Source: Deltaproteobacteria bacterium
Lineage (GTDB): Bacteria > Desulfobacterota > DSM-4660 > Desulfatiglandales > Desulfatiglandaceae
Assembly: GCA_022340265.1 (NCBI GenBank)
Contig: JAJDOH010000257.1
Location: 1 to 57,252 of the forward strand
Length of the DNA: 57,252 nucleotides
Direction of reading: 5' to 3'
Part shown: positions 36,829 to 45,832 of the stretch, piece by piece
How positions within the stretch are numbered: the first letter of the stretch is position 1
Layout: every line of letters begins with the position of its first letter
Position numbers and translations under genes: made by a program
The notes under the pieces: generated by a model
Told to the model about the DNA's origin: nothing
The model's input: only the letters and a program-made list of their open reading frames with translations
The model's database searches: none

Positions 36829-38151
36829 ATGTTTCCGGAACTCACCCGCCATACGCGCGTGCTGGAGATCGTCGGCGATACTATCCGCGTGAAAGCCCAA
36901 GGGGCCGCCTTCGGCGATCTGGCCATAGTGGAAAATGTGGATGGCGAAACCAGCCAGGCCAAGGTGGTGGCCCTGGATGGTGATATTGTCAGCCTGCAGG
37001 TGTTTGCGGGGGGGAAAGGGCTTTCCACGCGGGCCGTGGTGCGCTTTTTGGGGCATCCTCCCAACGTTATCTACTCCGACAATATTTTGGGACGTATCTT
37101 CAAAGGGTCGGGCGAACCCTTTGACAACGGCCCCGATCTGGAATCGGATCCGAGGATCGAGATGGCGGGTCCCACAGTCAATCCCATGATGCGGGTGGTC
37201 CCGGACAAAATGATTCAAACGGAAGTCCCCATGATCGATCTTTTCAACTGCCTGGTGGAAAGCCAGAAAATCCCCATCTTTTCGGTGGCCGGTGAGCCGT
37301 ATAATGAATTGCTGGCCCGCATCGGTTTTCAGGCGGACGCGGATATCCTGGTGTTCGGGGGGTTGGGCCTCATCTTTGACGATTACCACTTTTTCAAAAC
37401 CGCCTTTGAATCCCACGGGGTGTTTCACCGGACGGTCATGTATGTGAACCTGGCGTCCGACCCCATTGTGGAGCGGCTCTCCATTGCCGATATGGCCCTG
37501 GCCGTGGCGGAGAAGTTTGCCGTTGAAGAGGGTAAACGGGTGCTGGTGCTCATGACCGACATGACGGCCTATGCCGATGCCATGAAGGAAATCGGCATTT
37601 CCCTTGAGCGCATCCCGGCGGCCCGGGGGTACATGGGGGATTTGTACACCCAATTGGCCATGCGCTACGAGAAAGCCTGCGATTTCAAGGGGGCCGGCTC
37701 CGTCACCATCCTCACGGTAACCACCATGCCCGGCAATGACGTGACCCATCCGGTGCCGGACAATACGGGCTATATTACCGAAGGCCAACTCTATCTGCAC
37801 GACGGCTATATCGATCCCTTCGGATCCCTTTCCCGGTTGAAGCAGAAAGTGATCGGAAAGGCCACCCGCGAGGATCACGGGCAGATCATGAACACCATGA
37901 TCCGTCTTTATGCGGAAGCCCTGGAAGCCGAAAAGAAACAGGCCATGGCCTTCGAACTCTCCCCCTTTGATGAAAAACTCATTAAATTCGGCACGCTTTT
38001 TCGCGAAGGGTTCATGGACATAAAGGTTTCCATGCCCGTGACAGAAGCTCTGGATCGGTGCTGGGGAACCCTGGCGGAATGTTTTGAACAAGGGGAACTC
38101 CTTATGAAACAGGGGCTCATCGACAAATATTTTCCTGGTGAAAGCCCTTAA
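36829..38151 (+). CDS. V-type ATPase subunit B
   Basis: 440 residues, the non-catalytic nucleotide-binding-fold subunit of the V1 head. Key blocks: PNVIYSDNILGRIFKGSGEP, QTEVPMIDLFNCLVESQKIP, FSVAGEPYNELLARIG (normally GLPHNEIAAQI), VEEGKRVLVLMTDMTAYADA and ARGYMGDLYTQLAMRYEKA. There is no Walker A P-loop, as expected for B. It is first in this operon, upstream of D by 3 bp, instead of following A as in the usual order. Confidence 0.95.
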   Translation: MFPELTRHTRVLEIVGDTIRVKAQGAAFGDLAIVENVDGETSQAKVVALDGDIVSLQVFAGGKGLSTRAVVRFLGHPPNVIYSDNILGRIFKGSGEPFDNGPDLESDPRIEMAGPTVNPMMRVVPDKMIQTEVPMIDLFNCLVESQKIPIFSVAGEPYNELLARIGFQADADILVFGGLGLIFDDYHFFKTAFESHGVFHRTVMYVNLASDPIVERLSIADMALAVAEKFAVEEGKRVLVLMTDMTAYADAMKEIGISLERIPAARGYMGDLYTQLAMRYEKACDFKGAGSVTILTVTTMPGNDVTHPVPDNTGYITEGQLYLHDGYIDPFGSLSRLKQKVIGKATREDHGQIMNTMIRLYAEALEAEKKQAMAFELSPFDEKLIKFGTLFREGFMDIKVSMPVTEALDRCWGTLAECFEQGELLMKQGLIDKYFPGESP

Positions 38152-38154
38152 CCC

Positions 38155-38778
38155 ATGGCCAAGCTGGTTTTAAGCAAATCGGGACTTCAGAAGCAGCGGG
38201 AAAACATGCGGCTCTATGAACGGGTGCTGCCGTCTCTGGACCTCAAGCGAATGCAGCTTACGGCGGAACTGAAACGCGCTCAGGAGCAGGCGGCCGATTC
38301 AAAGGCGGATGCGGAAAGGCTCAAGCAAGAGGTGGCCCGGCAGTTGCCCATGCTGGCGGATGGGGAAATGGACCTCCTGGGGCTGGTTGAAGTGGAGAAA
38401 ATTGATGTGGGTGAAGAAAACATGGTAGGCGTCAGACTTCCCAAGCTTTCGGGCGTTTCGTTCCGGGTCGCTTCCTATTCGATGCTGGCCAGGCCCCACT
38501 GGACGGACGTCCTGGCAAAGCGGCTCAAGCAAATGGTATCCCAGGAAGTCCTGGTTCAGGTCATGGCCCGGCGAGTTTTTCTCCTGGAACGGGCCGTTCG
38601 CAAAATCACGCAACGCACCAACCTCTTTGAAAAAGTCCTTATTCCCGAAGCCAGGCAAAATATCCGGAAAATACGGATCTATCTGGCCGATGCGGACCGG
38701 GCGGCCGTGATACGGTCAAAGATTACCAAACGCATTCGCCAGAAACAGGTTCAGGTCTTATCAGGAGTTGTCCCGTGA
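38155..38778 (+). CDS. V-type ATPase subunit D
   Basis: 207 residues, central stalk subunit. Long helical sequence with LSKSGLQKQRENMRLYERVL at the N-terminus and the conserved RRVFLLERAVRKITQRTNLFE with IPEARQNIRKIRIYLAD near the C-terminus. It overlaps the start of subunit I by 4 bp, so the two are translationally coupled. Confidence 0.9.
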   Translation: MAKLVLSKSGLQKQRENMRLYERVLPSLDLKRMQLTAELKRAQEQAADSKADAERLKQEVARQLPMLADGEMDLLGLVEVEKIDVGEENMVGVRLPKLSGVSFRVASYSMLARPHWTDVLAKRLKQMVSQEVLVQVMARRVFLLERAVRKITQRTNLFEKVLIPEARQNIRKIRIYLADADRAAVIRSKITKRIRQKQVQVLSGVVP

Positions 38779-40565
38779 CCATTGTGGCCCTTGAAAAAGT
38801 GACCTTCTGCGGCCACGTGGACGATCGCAGGCAAATCCTCGGCGATCTTCAAGCGCTGGGGTGTTTGCACCTGATCCCCTTGAATCCGAAAAGGGATGCC
38901 TATGGCACGCCCGGCCCTTCGTCCAGAGCCCGTGAAGCCCTGCGGTTTCTCAAGAGCTGTCCCAACCGGCGGCGGCAGGTCACCCGGGCCGACCCATTTG
39001 ATGCGGCCGATATCGAGGCCCGGGTCCTCCATATAAAAGACCGCATCGGGGAATTGGAACATGAACGGGATTTTCTTCTGGGCCGTATCGACAATCTGTC
39101 TCCCTGGGGCGCCTTTGATTTTCCTGAGACCGAGGACTTAAACGGCCTGAGGCTGTGGTTTTACATTGTGCCCCACAAGGAGATGGAAAAGTTTCGGGCT
39201 TCAAGCCTCGTGTGGCAAAGGGTGTTTGCCGACAACCGGTTTTCGTATGTGGTGGTCATTTCCACCGATCAGCCGGAAGGGATGCCCGTGGAACGAATCC
39301 GCACGGGTAATCGCACCCTCTACCAGCTGGAAAGCCGGTTGGAAGAGGTGGAACTGGCGCTGGAGGATCTGTTCGCCGAACGTTCCGGACTGACCCGCTG
39401 GATCACCCTCTTTGCCCACAACATCGAACGACTGGAGGATCAGGGGGCAGTACTCGATGCGGTGAAGCAATCCTATGCGGAGGATGCGGTCTTTGCCCTG
39501 CAGGCGTGGGCGCCAGAAAGGAATGTTCCCCAGTTGCAACAATATGCCCGCGATCACAAAATGGTTTTTGAAACCGAAACCCCGAAAGCCGATGAGATCC
39601 CCCCCACGCTCATGGAAAACCCCAAAGCCGTGGCCGGGGGCCAGGATCTGGTCTCCTTTTATACCACGCCCCAATACTGGTTGTGGGACCCGTCCACCAT
39701 TGTGTTTTTTTCCTTTGCGGTCTTTTTCGCCATGATTTTTGCGGATGCGGGATACGCCGCCCTTTTGGGCCTGGTGATTGCCGGTTTCTGGAGGAAAATG
39801 GGGCGTTCGGAAACGGGTCGCAGGCTTCGGATGCTCTCCCTATTCATGGTGGGCGCGGGGATTCTGTACGGTATCATGGTGGGCAGTTATTTCGGGGTCG
39901 CCCCTCAGCAGGGGACTGTTGTGGCCCGGTTCAGGATCATCGACATGATGGATTTCGATCTCATGATGCAATTGTCCATTTTACTGGGGGTGTTTCATCT
40001 GGTGCTCGCCAACGGGTTCACCGCCTGGAACTTCAGACATTCCATAAACGCCTTCAAACCGCTGGCTTGGATTCTCGTTTTTGCGGGGGGGACGCTTATC
40101 TGGCAGGCATCGGCACATACGGGGACGCCGGCCTCCCTGAAGGGCGCCGGTGTCATTGTCCTGGGCTTAGGTCTCACAGGCGTGCTCCTGTTCACCAGTA
40201 CGGAAGGGTCTCTTTGGAAGCGGTTGTTGAAGGGGCTCTCCGGACTAACCGGCATTTCCAGCGCTTTCAGCGATGCCCTCAGTTATCTGAGGCTTTTTGC
40301 ATTGGGGTTGGCCAGCGCTTCCCTGGCCGGGACCTTTAACGCCATGGCGGGCCAGGTCAAGGAAACCCTTCCGGGAATCGGTATTTTTTTCGCCCTTTTG
40401 ATTGCCCTTTTGGGACACACATTGAATTTCGTTCTGGCCGTTGCCAGTGGTTTTATACACGGGTTGCGGCTCAATTTCATCGAATTTTTCAGGTGGAGCA
40501 TTACCGAGGAAGGGCATCCCTTCAGGGCTTTTGCCAGAAAGGAGAAGAAGTTGTGGAAAACATGA
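38775..40565 (+). CDS. V-type ATPase subunit I (membrane a subunit)
   Basis: 596 residues. A soluble N-terminal half with coiled-coil character (ALEKVTFCGHVDDRRQILGD at the start) is followed by about seven transmembrane helices from residue ~310. FADAGYAALLG and SDALSYLRLFALGLASASLA are the typical subunit-I blocks; the latter carries the Arg that faces the rotor. It forms the ion path against the K ring. Its end overlaps the beginning of the K gene. Confidence 0.93.
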   Translation: MTIVALEKVTFCGHVDDRRQILGDLQALGCLHLIPLNPKRDAYGTPGPSSRAREALRFLKSCPNRRRQVTRADPFDAADIEARVLHIKDRIGELEHERDFLLGRIDNLSPWGAFDFPETEDLNGLRLWFYIVPHKEMEKFRASSLVWQRVFADNRFSYVVVISTDQPEGMPVERIRTGNRTLYQLESRLEEVELALEDLFAERSGLTRWITLFAHNIERLEDQGAVLDAVKQSYAEDAVFALQAWAPERNVPQLQQYARDHKMVFETETPKADEIPPTLMENPKAVAGGQDLVSFYTTPQYWLWDPSTIVFFSFAVFFAMIFADAGYAALLGLVIAGFWRKMGRSETGRRLRMLSLFMVGAGILYGIMVGSYFGVAPQQGTVVARFRIIDMMDFDLMMQLSILLGVFHLVLANGFTAWNFRHSINAFKPLAWILVFAGGTLIWQASAHTGTPASLKGAGVIVLGLGLTGVLLFTSTEGSLWKRLLKGLSGLTGISSAFSDALSYLRLFALGLASASLAGTFNAMAGQVKETLPGIGIFFALLIALLGHTLNFVLAVASGFIHGLRLNFIEFFRWSITEEGHPFRAFARKEKKLWKT

Positions 40566-41002
40566 TTTTGGCATTGGGATGGTTGGGCGTGTTTTCACCG
40601 TTGGCCCTGGGTGCCGTGGGGAGCATGATCGGTTGTGCCAGGGCCGGGCAGGCGGCCATTGGTGCCATGCTTGAAATCGAAAGCGGCTACGGACGCTTTA
40701 TCGGCGTATCCGCCATGCCCAGCTCACAGGTGATTTACGGTGTGGTGGTGACCCTGACCTTCGGCGGTGCCATGAGCCCGGCATCGGCCGCGGGCATTTT
40801 CGGCATCGGTGTTCCGGCGGGGGTCGCCCTGATGGTGAGTGCCGTCTATCAGGGATATGCCTGTGCGTCATCCATCAGCGTCGCCAAAAACAAACCGGAG
40901 GTTTTCGGGGTTTCCCTGGCGCCGGCGGCCGTGGTGGAAGGATTTGCCGTTTTCGCCTTTGTGTTTGCATTGGTGCTGTTGGGAACAGTGACCAAGGGTT
41001 GA
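40553..41002 (+). CDS. V-type ATPase subunit K (rotor ring)
   Basis: 149 residues from a GTG start placed 8 bp behind AAGGAG; an ATG three codons later is the alternative. Four transmembrane helices in two hairpins. Ion-site residues: Ser58-Gln59 in helix 2, Gln100 in helix 3 (SAVYQGYA) and Glu129 in helix 4 (VVEGFAVF). This matches the Enterococcus hirae NtpK sodium site (Thr64, Gln65, Gln110, Glu139) with the same 29-residue spacing between the last two. Sodium coupling is therefore likely. The start lies within the end of subunit I. Confidence 0.92.
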   Translation: MENMILALGWLGVFSPLALGAVGSMIGCARAGQAAIGAMLEIESGYGRFIGVSAMPSSQVIYGVVVTLTFGGAMSPASAAGIFGIGVPAGVALMVSAVYQGYACASSISVAKNKPEVFGVSLAPAAVVEGFAVFAFVFALVLLGTVTKG

Positions 41003-41015
41003 GGAGAGACTGGAC

Positions 41016-41693
41016 ATGAATGAGCAAAGGGAGGTTGCCTCGGGCGTTCAAGAGTTGATTGCGCGACTACGGGACGACGGTGTCAAAGCCGGCCGGGAAA
41101 AAGCGGAACAGGTCCTTCATGAAGCCCGTGAAGAAGCCGCGAGGATTGTGGCGGATGCCAAAGCCCAGGCCGATGAAATGTTGAGCCGGGCACAGGTGCA
41201 GATCGAAAGGGATCGTAAGGCCTGCATGGGGTCTCTTAAAACAGCCATTCGGGATACGGAACTGAAGATGGAGAGTGAATTGAAGGCGGATTTCGCAGCC
41301 CATGTGCGAAGGCTGGTCTCCATCGAAATGGGGGATCGGGAATTTGTCAGGCAGTGCATTCTGGCGGTTTCCGGCATGGCCACCGGGCATATGGTGTGCG
41401 AGGGGCAGCCCGTTGAGGTGTTGTTGCCCAAGGATCTTTTCGAAACCGATGAATTCGGTTCCCGTCTGACCCCTGACGGAAAACAACGGATGCATCACCT
41501 GGTATTGGGGATTTCAGCGGACATGTTGCGCGAAGGGGTTGAGTTGAAGCCTTCCAGAAATCTCGAACGGGGAATCCGTGTGCGGCTGGTGGGCGAGGAT
41601 CTGGAAATTGATCTCTCCGACCAGGCCATCAGTGACCTGCTGCTGGAAAACCTGTTGCCCCGATATCAGGCCATTGTGAGGGGTGAGGAATAG
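41016..41693 (+). CDS. V-type ATPase subunit E
   Basis: 225 residues, peripheral stalk subunit. The N-terminal ~110 residues are a long charged Ala/Glu/Arg helix (KAEQVLHEAREEAARIVADA) that would form the stalk coiled coil. The globular C-terminal part holds GIRVRLVGEDLEIDLSDQAI. It lies 13 bp after K. In the usual order E opens the operon; here it follows K. Confidence 0.85.
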   Translation: MNEQREVASGVQELIARLRDDGVKAGREKAEQVLHEAREEAARIVADAKAQADEMLSRAQVQIERDRKACMGSLKTAIRDTELKMESELKADFAAHVRRLVSIEMGDREFVRQCILAVSGMATGHMVCEGQPVEVLLPKDLFETDEFGSRLTPDGKQRMHHLVLGISADMLREGVELKPSRNLERGIRVRLVGEDLEIDLSDQAISDLLLENLLPRYQAIVRGEE

Positions 41694-41717
41694 GTCAATT
41701 GCGGATTTGAGAGGAAA

Positions 41718-42398
41718 ATGACAAGTCAACCCTACTATACCCTTCTGGCCAGCCTGCCGGCGCTGCCCCGCTTCGACCGGGCAAAGCGGCTGCCCATCAG
41801 CAAAGAACGGCTGCAACAGCGCCTGCGGATGCTGGATTCAAACGACGCCCGCTTGCTTGAGCGGGCCGCCGCTTTTCTGACCTGGGAGAAAGACGCCCAA
41901 AGCCTCACGGACCGGGAAATGGTGATCCGGTTCCATAAGATGGCGGACTTGGTTTCAAATCCCGCGCTTGAAGCACTCTTTGACTTTCCCCTCAATCAGC
42001 GAACCGTCATGGTGGCCCTCAGGCGACGACATCTGGGCCTTGACCCGCCTGCTGACAAAGCGTCCTGGGGGGTGGGCCCATACGTGAGGCATATTGAGCG
42101 CAACTGGGAAGTCCCCCATTTCAATCTCGCCGGTGTCTACCCCTGGCTTGCGGAAGCCGAAGGTTATCTTGAAGACGAAAATGTGCTGAATCTGGATCGG
42201 CTTTTGAAAAATATGCTCTGGGACCATCTGGACCGGTCGGTGCCGTCCTTTGATTTCGGTTTTCGCGCCGTGATGAGCTACCGGATGAAATGGGATATGG
42301 TGGACCAGTGGCTGGCCCACGATGTTCAAAAAGCAGGTGACCGGTTTAATGCGCTGGTGAAGGAGATTATTGATGGACAACCCAAGCTTTTCCATTAA
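41718..42398 (+). CDS. DUF2764 protein of V-ATPase operons
   Basis: 226 residues, helical, with the characteristic opening QPYYTLLASLPALPRFDRAK. This family is known from bacterial V-ATPase operons, between E and A (Chlamydia CT309 position), where a canonical C subunit gene is missing. It may do the job of subunit C (linking stalk and membrane part); that is inference from gene position and size. It overlaps the A gene by 26 bp. Confidence 0.75.
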   Translation: MTSQPYYTLLASLPALPRFDRAKRLPISKERLQQRLRMLDSNDARLLERAAAFLTWEKDAQSLTDREMVIRFHKMADLVSNPALEALFDFPLNQRTVMVALRRRHLGLDPPADKASWGVGPYVRHIERNWEVPHFNLAGVYPWLAEAEGYLEDENVLNLDRLLKNMLWDHLDRSVPSFDFGFRAVMSYRMKWDMVDQWLAHDVQKAGDRFNALVKEIIDGQPKLFH

Positions 42399-44205
42399 AT
42401 CCGGCAGACGGACAACATCTATCGGGGCGGGCAGCCATATCCGGGTTCTGGCCGTCCGGGAAAGCCTCGTGACCATCGATACGGGTGGGGAAGCCATTCG
42501 AAAAAATGAAGTGGGTTTCATCCTCGTGGGTGAAGAGCGCCTCATGGCCGAAGTGCTGCGGATTCAGGGCAACAGGGCCGATATGCAGGTGTTTGAAGAC
42601 ACGCGCGGCGTGCGGGTGGGGGACCGGGTGGAGATGAGCGGTGAGATGCTCTCCGTTGTCCTGGGTCCGGGTCTGCTGGGACAGGTCTTTGACGGGCTGG
42701 AAAAGCCCCTTTCCGTATTGGCAAGAGAGTACGGGTTCTTTCTTCCCAGGGGTGTGGATCTGTTTCCCCTGGACCGCAAGAAGAAGTGGGCGTTTACGCC
42801 GATGGTTTCAAGGGGCGATACCCTTTTTGCCGGTCAGGCCATCGGTACGGTCCAGGAAGGGCTCTTCAGCCACAAGATCATGATTCCCTTTAATGAGCCC
42901 GGGGACGTGGTGGTCACCTGGATCAAGCAGGGAAGTTTCACGGTGGAGACACCCGTGGCCCGCATTCAGGGGGCGGACGGGACCGAGCAGGATCTGACCC
43001 TCTGCCAGAAATGGCCCGTTCGACGGCCCATTCCGGAAGCCATGTTGCGCAATCGCCGATCGGAACGGCTCTATCCCGACAGACCCATGACCACCACCAC
43101 CCGCATTATCGACACCTTCTTCCCCATCGCCCTGGGCGGAACCGCCTGTATCCCCGGGCCCTTCGGGGCCGGAAAAACGGTACTGCAAAGCCTGATCGCC
43201 CGATATGCCACCGTGGACATGGTCATTGTCACGGCCTGTGGTGAGCGGGCCGGAGAAGTGGTGGAAACTATCCGGGAATTTCCCGAAACCCAGGATCCGC
43301 GGACCGGCGGTTCTTTGATGGACCGCACCATTATCGTCTGCAATACCAGCTCCATGCCCGTGGCGGCCCGTGAATCGTCCATTTATACGGGGGTGACCCT
43401 GGGAGAGTATTACCGGCAGATGGGATATCACGTGCTGGTGATCGCCGATTCCACTTCCCGCTGGGCCCAGGCCATGCGGGAGACCTCGGGACGAATGGAG
43501 GAAATTCCCGGCGAAGAGGCTTATCCCGCTTATCTGGATTCGGCCATCAAGAATATCTACGAACGGGCGGGGGTGCTGAAATGTTCCGATGATGCCGTGG
43601 GGAGCCTCACCATGATCGGTACGGTTTCCCCCGCCGGGGGTAATTTTGAGGAACCGGTGACACAGGCCACCCTGGGTACGGTGAAGACATTCCTGGGCCT
43701 CTCCTACGATCGGGCCTACAAACGGTTTTATCCCGCCATTGATCCCCTGATATCCTGGTCCCGCTATCTGGATCAGCTGGCTGACTGGTACAGCGATCAT
43801 CTGTACGGGTCATGGGTGGAAGACGTTAAAGAAATGCATGAACTGCTGGCCCAGGGGGATGGCATCTATCAGATGATGCAGGTGACGGGCGAAGAAGGGA
43901 TCACCCTTGAGGATTTTATCAGATGGCAGAAAGCCACCCTCGTTGACATGGTTTTTCTGCAGCAGGATGCTTTTGACGATGTGGACGCTTCCATGCCTTT
44001 AAAACGGCAGCTTGAGAGTTTCAAGCTGGTCAAAGAGCTTACCGATCAAACCTATGTTTTTGGCGATAAAGAAAGTGCAAGGCAGATGTTTACGAAAATA
44101 ACCGGGCTTTTCAAAAACCTCAATTACAGCACCGAAACATCCCCTGAATACGAGCGGTATCATCGGGAAATTGAAGATCTGGCGCACTCATTTTCCGTTG
44201 ATTAA
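42373..44205 (+). CDS. V-type ATPase catalytic subunit A
   Basis: 610 residues. I use the ATG seven bases behind AAGGAG; a TTG one codon earlier is also open. Walker A is GPFGAGKT (262-269), preceded by the family's extra non-homologous insert region. GERAGEVVETIREFPE, VIADSTSRWAQAMRE and EEIPGEEAYPAYL (catalytic-site blocks) are intact. It is the last gene of the operon and converges with the MucR-like gene 6 bp away. Confidence 0.95.
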   Translation: MDNPSFSIKSGRRTTSIGAGSHIRVLAVRESLVTIDTGGEAIRKNEVGFILVGEERLMAEVLRIQGNRADMQVFEDTRGVRVGDRVEMSGEMLSVVLGPGLLGQVFDGLEKPLSVLAREYGFFLPRGVDLFPLDRKKKWAFTPMVSRGDTLFAGQAIGTVQEGLFSHKIMIPFNEPGDVVVTWIKQGSFTVETPVARIQGADGTEQDLTLCQKWPVRRPIPEAMLRNRRSERLYPDRPMTTTTRIIDTFFPIALGGTACIPGPFGAGKTVLQSLIARYATVDMVIVTACGERAGEVVETIREFPETQDPRTGGSLMDRTIIVCNTSSMPVAARESSIYTGVTLGEYYRQMGYHVLVIADSTSRWAQAMRETSGRMEEIPGEEAYPAYLDSAIKNIYERAGVLKCSDDAVGSLTMIGTVSPAGGNFEEPVTQATLGTVKTFLGLSYDRAYKRFYPAIDPLISWSRYLDQLADWYSDHLYGSWVEDVKEMHELLAQGDGIYQMMQVTGEEGITLEDFIRWQKATLVDMVFLQQDAFDDVDASMPLKRQLESFKLVKELTDQTYVFGDKESARQMFTKITGLFKNLNYSTETSPEYERYHREIEDLAHSFSVD

Positions 44206-44211
44206 CATTTT

Positions 44212-44646
44212 TCAGGCTTTTTTCTTCCTTGCTTTCTTGTTCGCTTGAAGTTTTTCACCCAGTTTGTGTTTTTTGGCTGTGGCTCTTCGTTTGGCTGACA
44301 AAGATCTGGCTGCCAGTGACTGCCGGGATGAAAAGCCGTATTTCTTACGGTATTCCTTTGAATCCATGCCATGTTCTTTTTGAAGGTGTTTGCTGGTCAG
44401 AATCTTGAACTCCCTGCCACATTCAAGGCATATCACTTTGTTTTTCAGGATCGATTTTTTTGGATCGAGTTGAGTTTCAGCGGGTTCCTCACTGGCAACG
44501 ATCTCTCCCTCTTCCATGTTCTTGAGGTGTTTCAGCGTCTGAAACGTCTTTGCCAGATAGGTTTCCATATCTTCAGCTGACATGGTTGAATGAGATGCCT
44601 GAGCAGTTGCCAGTTCTACCGCCATTTCCGTAAGTGTTTTTGCCAT
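44212..44646 (-). CDS. MucR/Ros-type zinc-finger transcriptional regulator
   Basis: 144 residues. The C-terminal half holds a prokaryotic C2H2 zinc finger: Cys73, Cys76, His87 and His92 in CLECGREFKILTSKHLQKEH, followed by GMDSKEYRKKYGF and a Lys/Arg-rich tail, as in MucR/Ros. The N-terminal part is a Met/Glu-rich helix. MucR-type proteins bind AT-rich DNA with little sequence specificity. The 200-bp AT-rich spacer upstream could be its own target. It follows the V-ATPase operon in convergent orientation. Confidence 0.85.
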   Translation of the reverse strand: MAKTLTEMAVELATAQASHSTMSAEDMETYLAKTFQTLKHLKNMEEGEIVASEEPAETQLDPKKSILKNKVICLECGREFKILTSKHLQKEHGMDSKEYRKKYGFSSRQSLAARSLSAKRRATAKKHKLGEKLQANKKARKKKA

Positions 44647-44863
44647 TTTTCTTGGCCTCCTCGAATAAATGATGGAAATTTAGTAAACAATACCAGTAAA
44701 AGAATCGAAAAATCCAGCGGATATGTCAATGTTTTTTTTGTTAATTGGGCTTACTGGCAATATGGAACTGATTAAAACTCAATTTAATGGTCAATATGTT
44801 CTATTTTAATGCTCTTAATCCGGTATTTTTCCGGTGGTTAAAAAGTCTTTTCAGGGGGAAAAA

Positions 44864-45832
44864 ATGAAATCAATTTGCATTGTGGTTACGACATTCCTTT
44901 TTTCTTTATGGTTTGCCGGCTGTGCAAAAACGTTGCCGACAAATGGTGTGCCTGCTTCTAAAACTTACGAGCAGGAACTGGATATCAAGGCCAACGGATT
45001 CTATCGCACTTATCTTGTCCATGTACCGCCCCGTTATGACGGAAAAGACCCGATGCCCCTGGTGGTGGTGATTCATGGGGCTTTTGATACGGCGACCGGA
45101 ATGGAGGCCTTTTCCGGGTTCAGCGAATTGGCGGATCAGGAGAACTTCCTGGTCCTTTATCCCAACGGTATGGGCCTGTTCGGCTGGCTGCAGCATTGGA
45201 ATGCGGGGCATTGCTGCGGAAAGGCCGCTAAAGACAAGATTGATGATGTGGGCTTTATTGAAGCGGCCGTTGAAGATGTGCGCAGCCGGTTACGGGTAGA
45301 CCCTAAACGGGTGTTCGTCGTGGGGTTTTCAAACGGTGGAATGATGGCCTATCGATTTGCGGCCGAAAAAACCCATCTCCTGGCCGGTGGTGCTTTCCTG
45401 GCGGCATCCATTGGGGGAAGGCCGTCAAATGAGGAGCCGGAATGGCGGATTCCAGACCCGGAAGGCCCATTGCCGGTCATCATCATGCATGGCATGTCGG
45501 ACCAGGATATTCCTTTTGAAGGGGGGAGCGGCAAACGAAGGGGCGGTCCTCGAACCTATTGGTCCGTGATGGCCTCCGTGGCATTCTGGGTGAAAAATGA
45601 CGGGTGTACAGGGAACAGGTCGGAGCGTGAGATCCATGGTGGCCGTGTTGATGTGATTTCATGGAAGGATTGCGCTGAACATACAGCGGTTTCTCTGTAC
45701 AAAATAAAAGGTTGGGCCCATGACTGGCCGGGCCCCTATTTTACCGGCAAATTGCCTCAGACAGACTCGCTGAGGCAATTTGACGCAGCGAAGATCATCT
45801 GGGATTTTTTTGAGGCACCCGTAACCCCTTAA
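44864..45832 (+). CDS. Lipoprotein esterase of the PHB-depolymerase/feruloyl-esterase type
   Basis: About 322 residues from the ATG behind AGGGGGAAAAA. A lipobox (WFAGC) follows a short hydrophobic signal, so the enzyme is probably an exported lipoprotein. Alpha/beta-hydrolase features: oxyanion region VVVIHGAFDTATGM, nucleophile Ser in GFSNGGMMAY, Asp in HGMSDQDIPF and His in GWAHDWPGP. This is the LpqC/PHB depolymerase family, which cleaves polyester or feruloyl esters. The 3' end overlaps the convergent methyltransferase gene by 4 bp. Confidence 0.85.
   Translation: MKSICIVVTTFLFSLWFAGCAKTLPTNGVPASKTYEQELDIKANGFYRTYLVHVPPRYDGKDPMPLVVVIHGAFDTATGMEAFSGFSELADQENFLVLYPNGMGLFGWLQHWNAGHCCGKAAKDKIDDVGFIEAAVEDVRSRLRVDPKRVFVVGFSNGGMMAYRFAAEKTHLLAGGAFLAASIGGRPSNEEPEWRIPDPEGPLPVIIMHGMSDQDIPFEGGSGKRRGGPRTYWSVMASVAFWVKNDGCTGNRSEREIHGGRVDVISWKDCAEHTAVSLYKIKGWAHDWPGPYFTGKLPQTDSLRQFDAAKIIWDFFEAPVTP

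Noticed and set aside
36778-38091. 437-codon minus-strand frame opposite the V-ATPase B gene
   Set aside because: Antisense shadow, His/Gly-rich, no ribosome site, and it covers the operon promoter region.
42808-43800. 330-codon minus-strand frame opposite the V-ATPase A gene
   Set aside because: Antisense shadow with low-complexity Gly/His composition.
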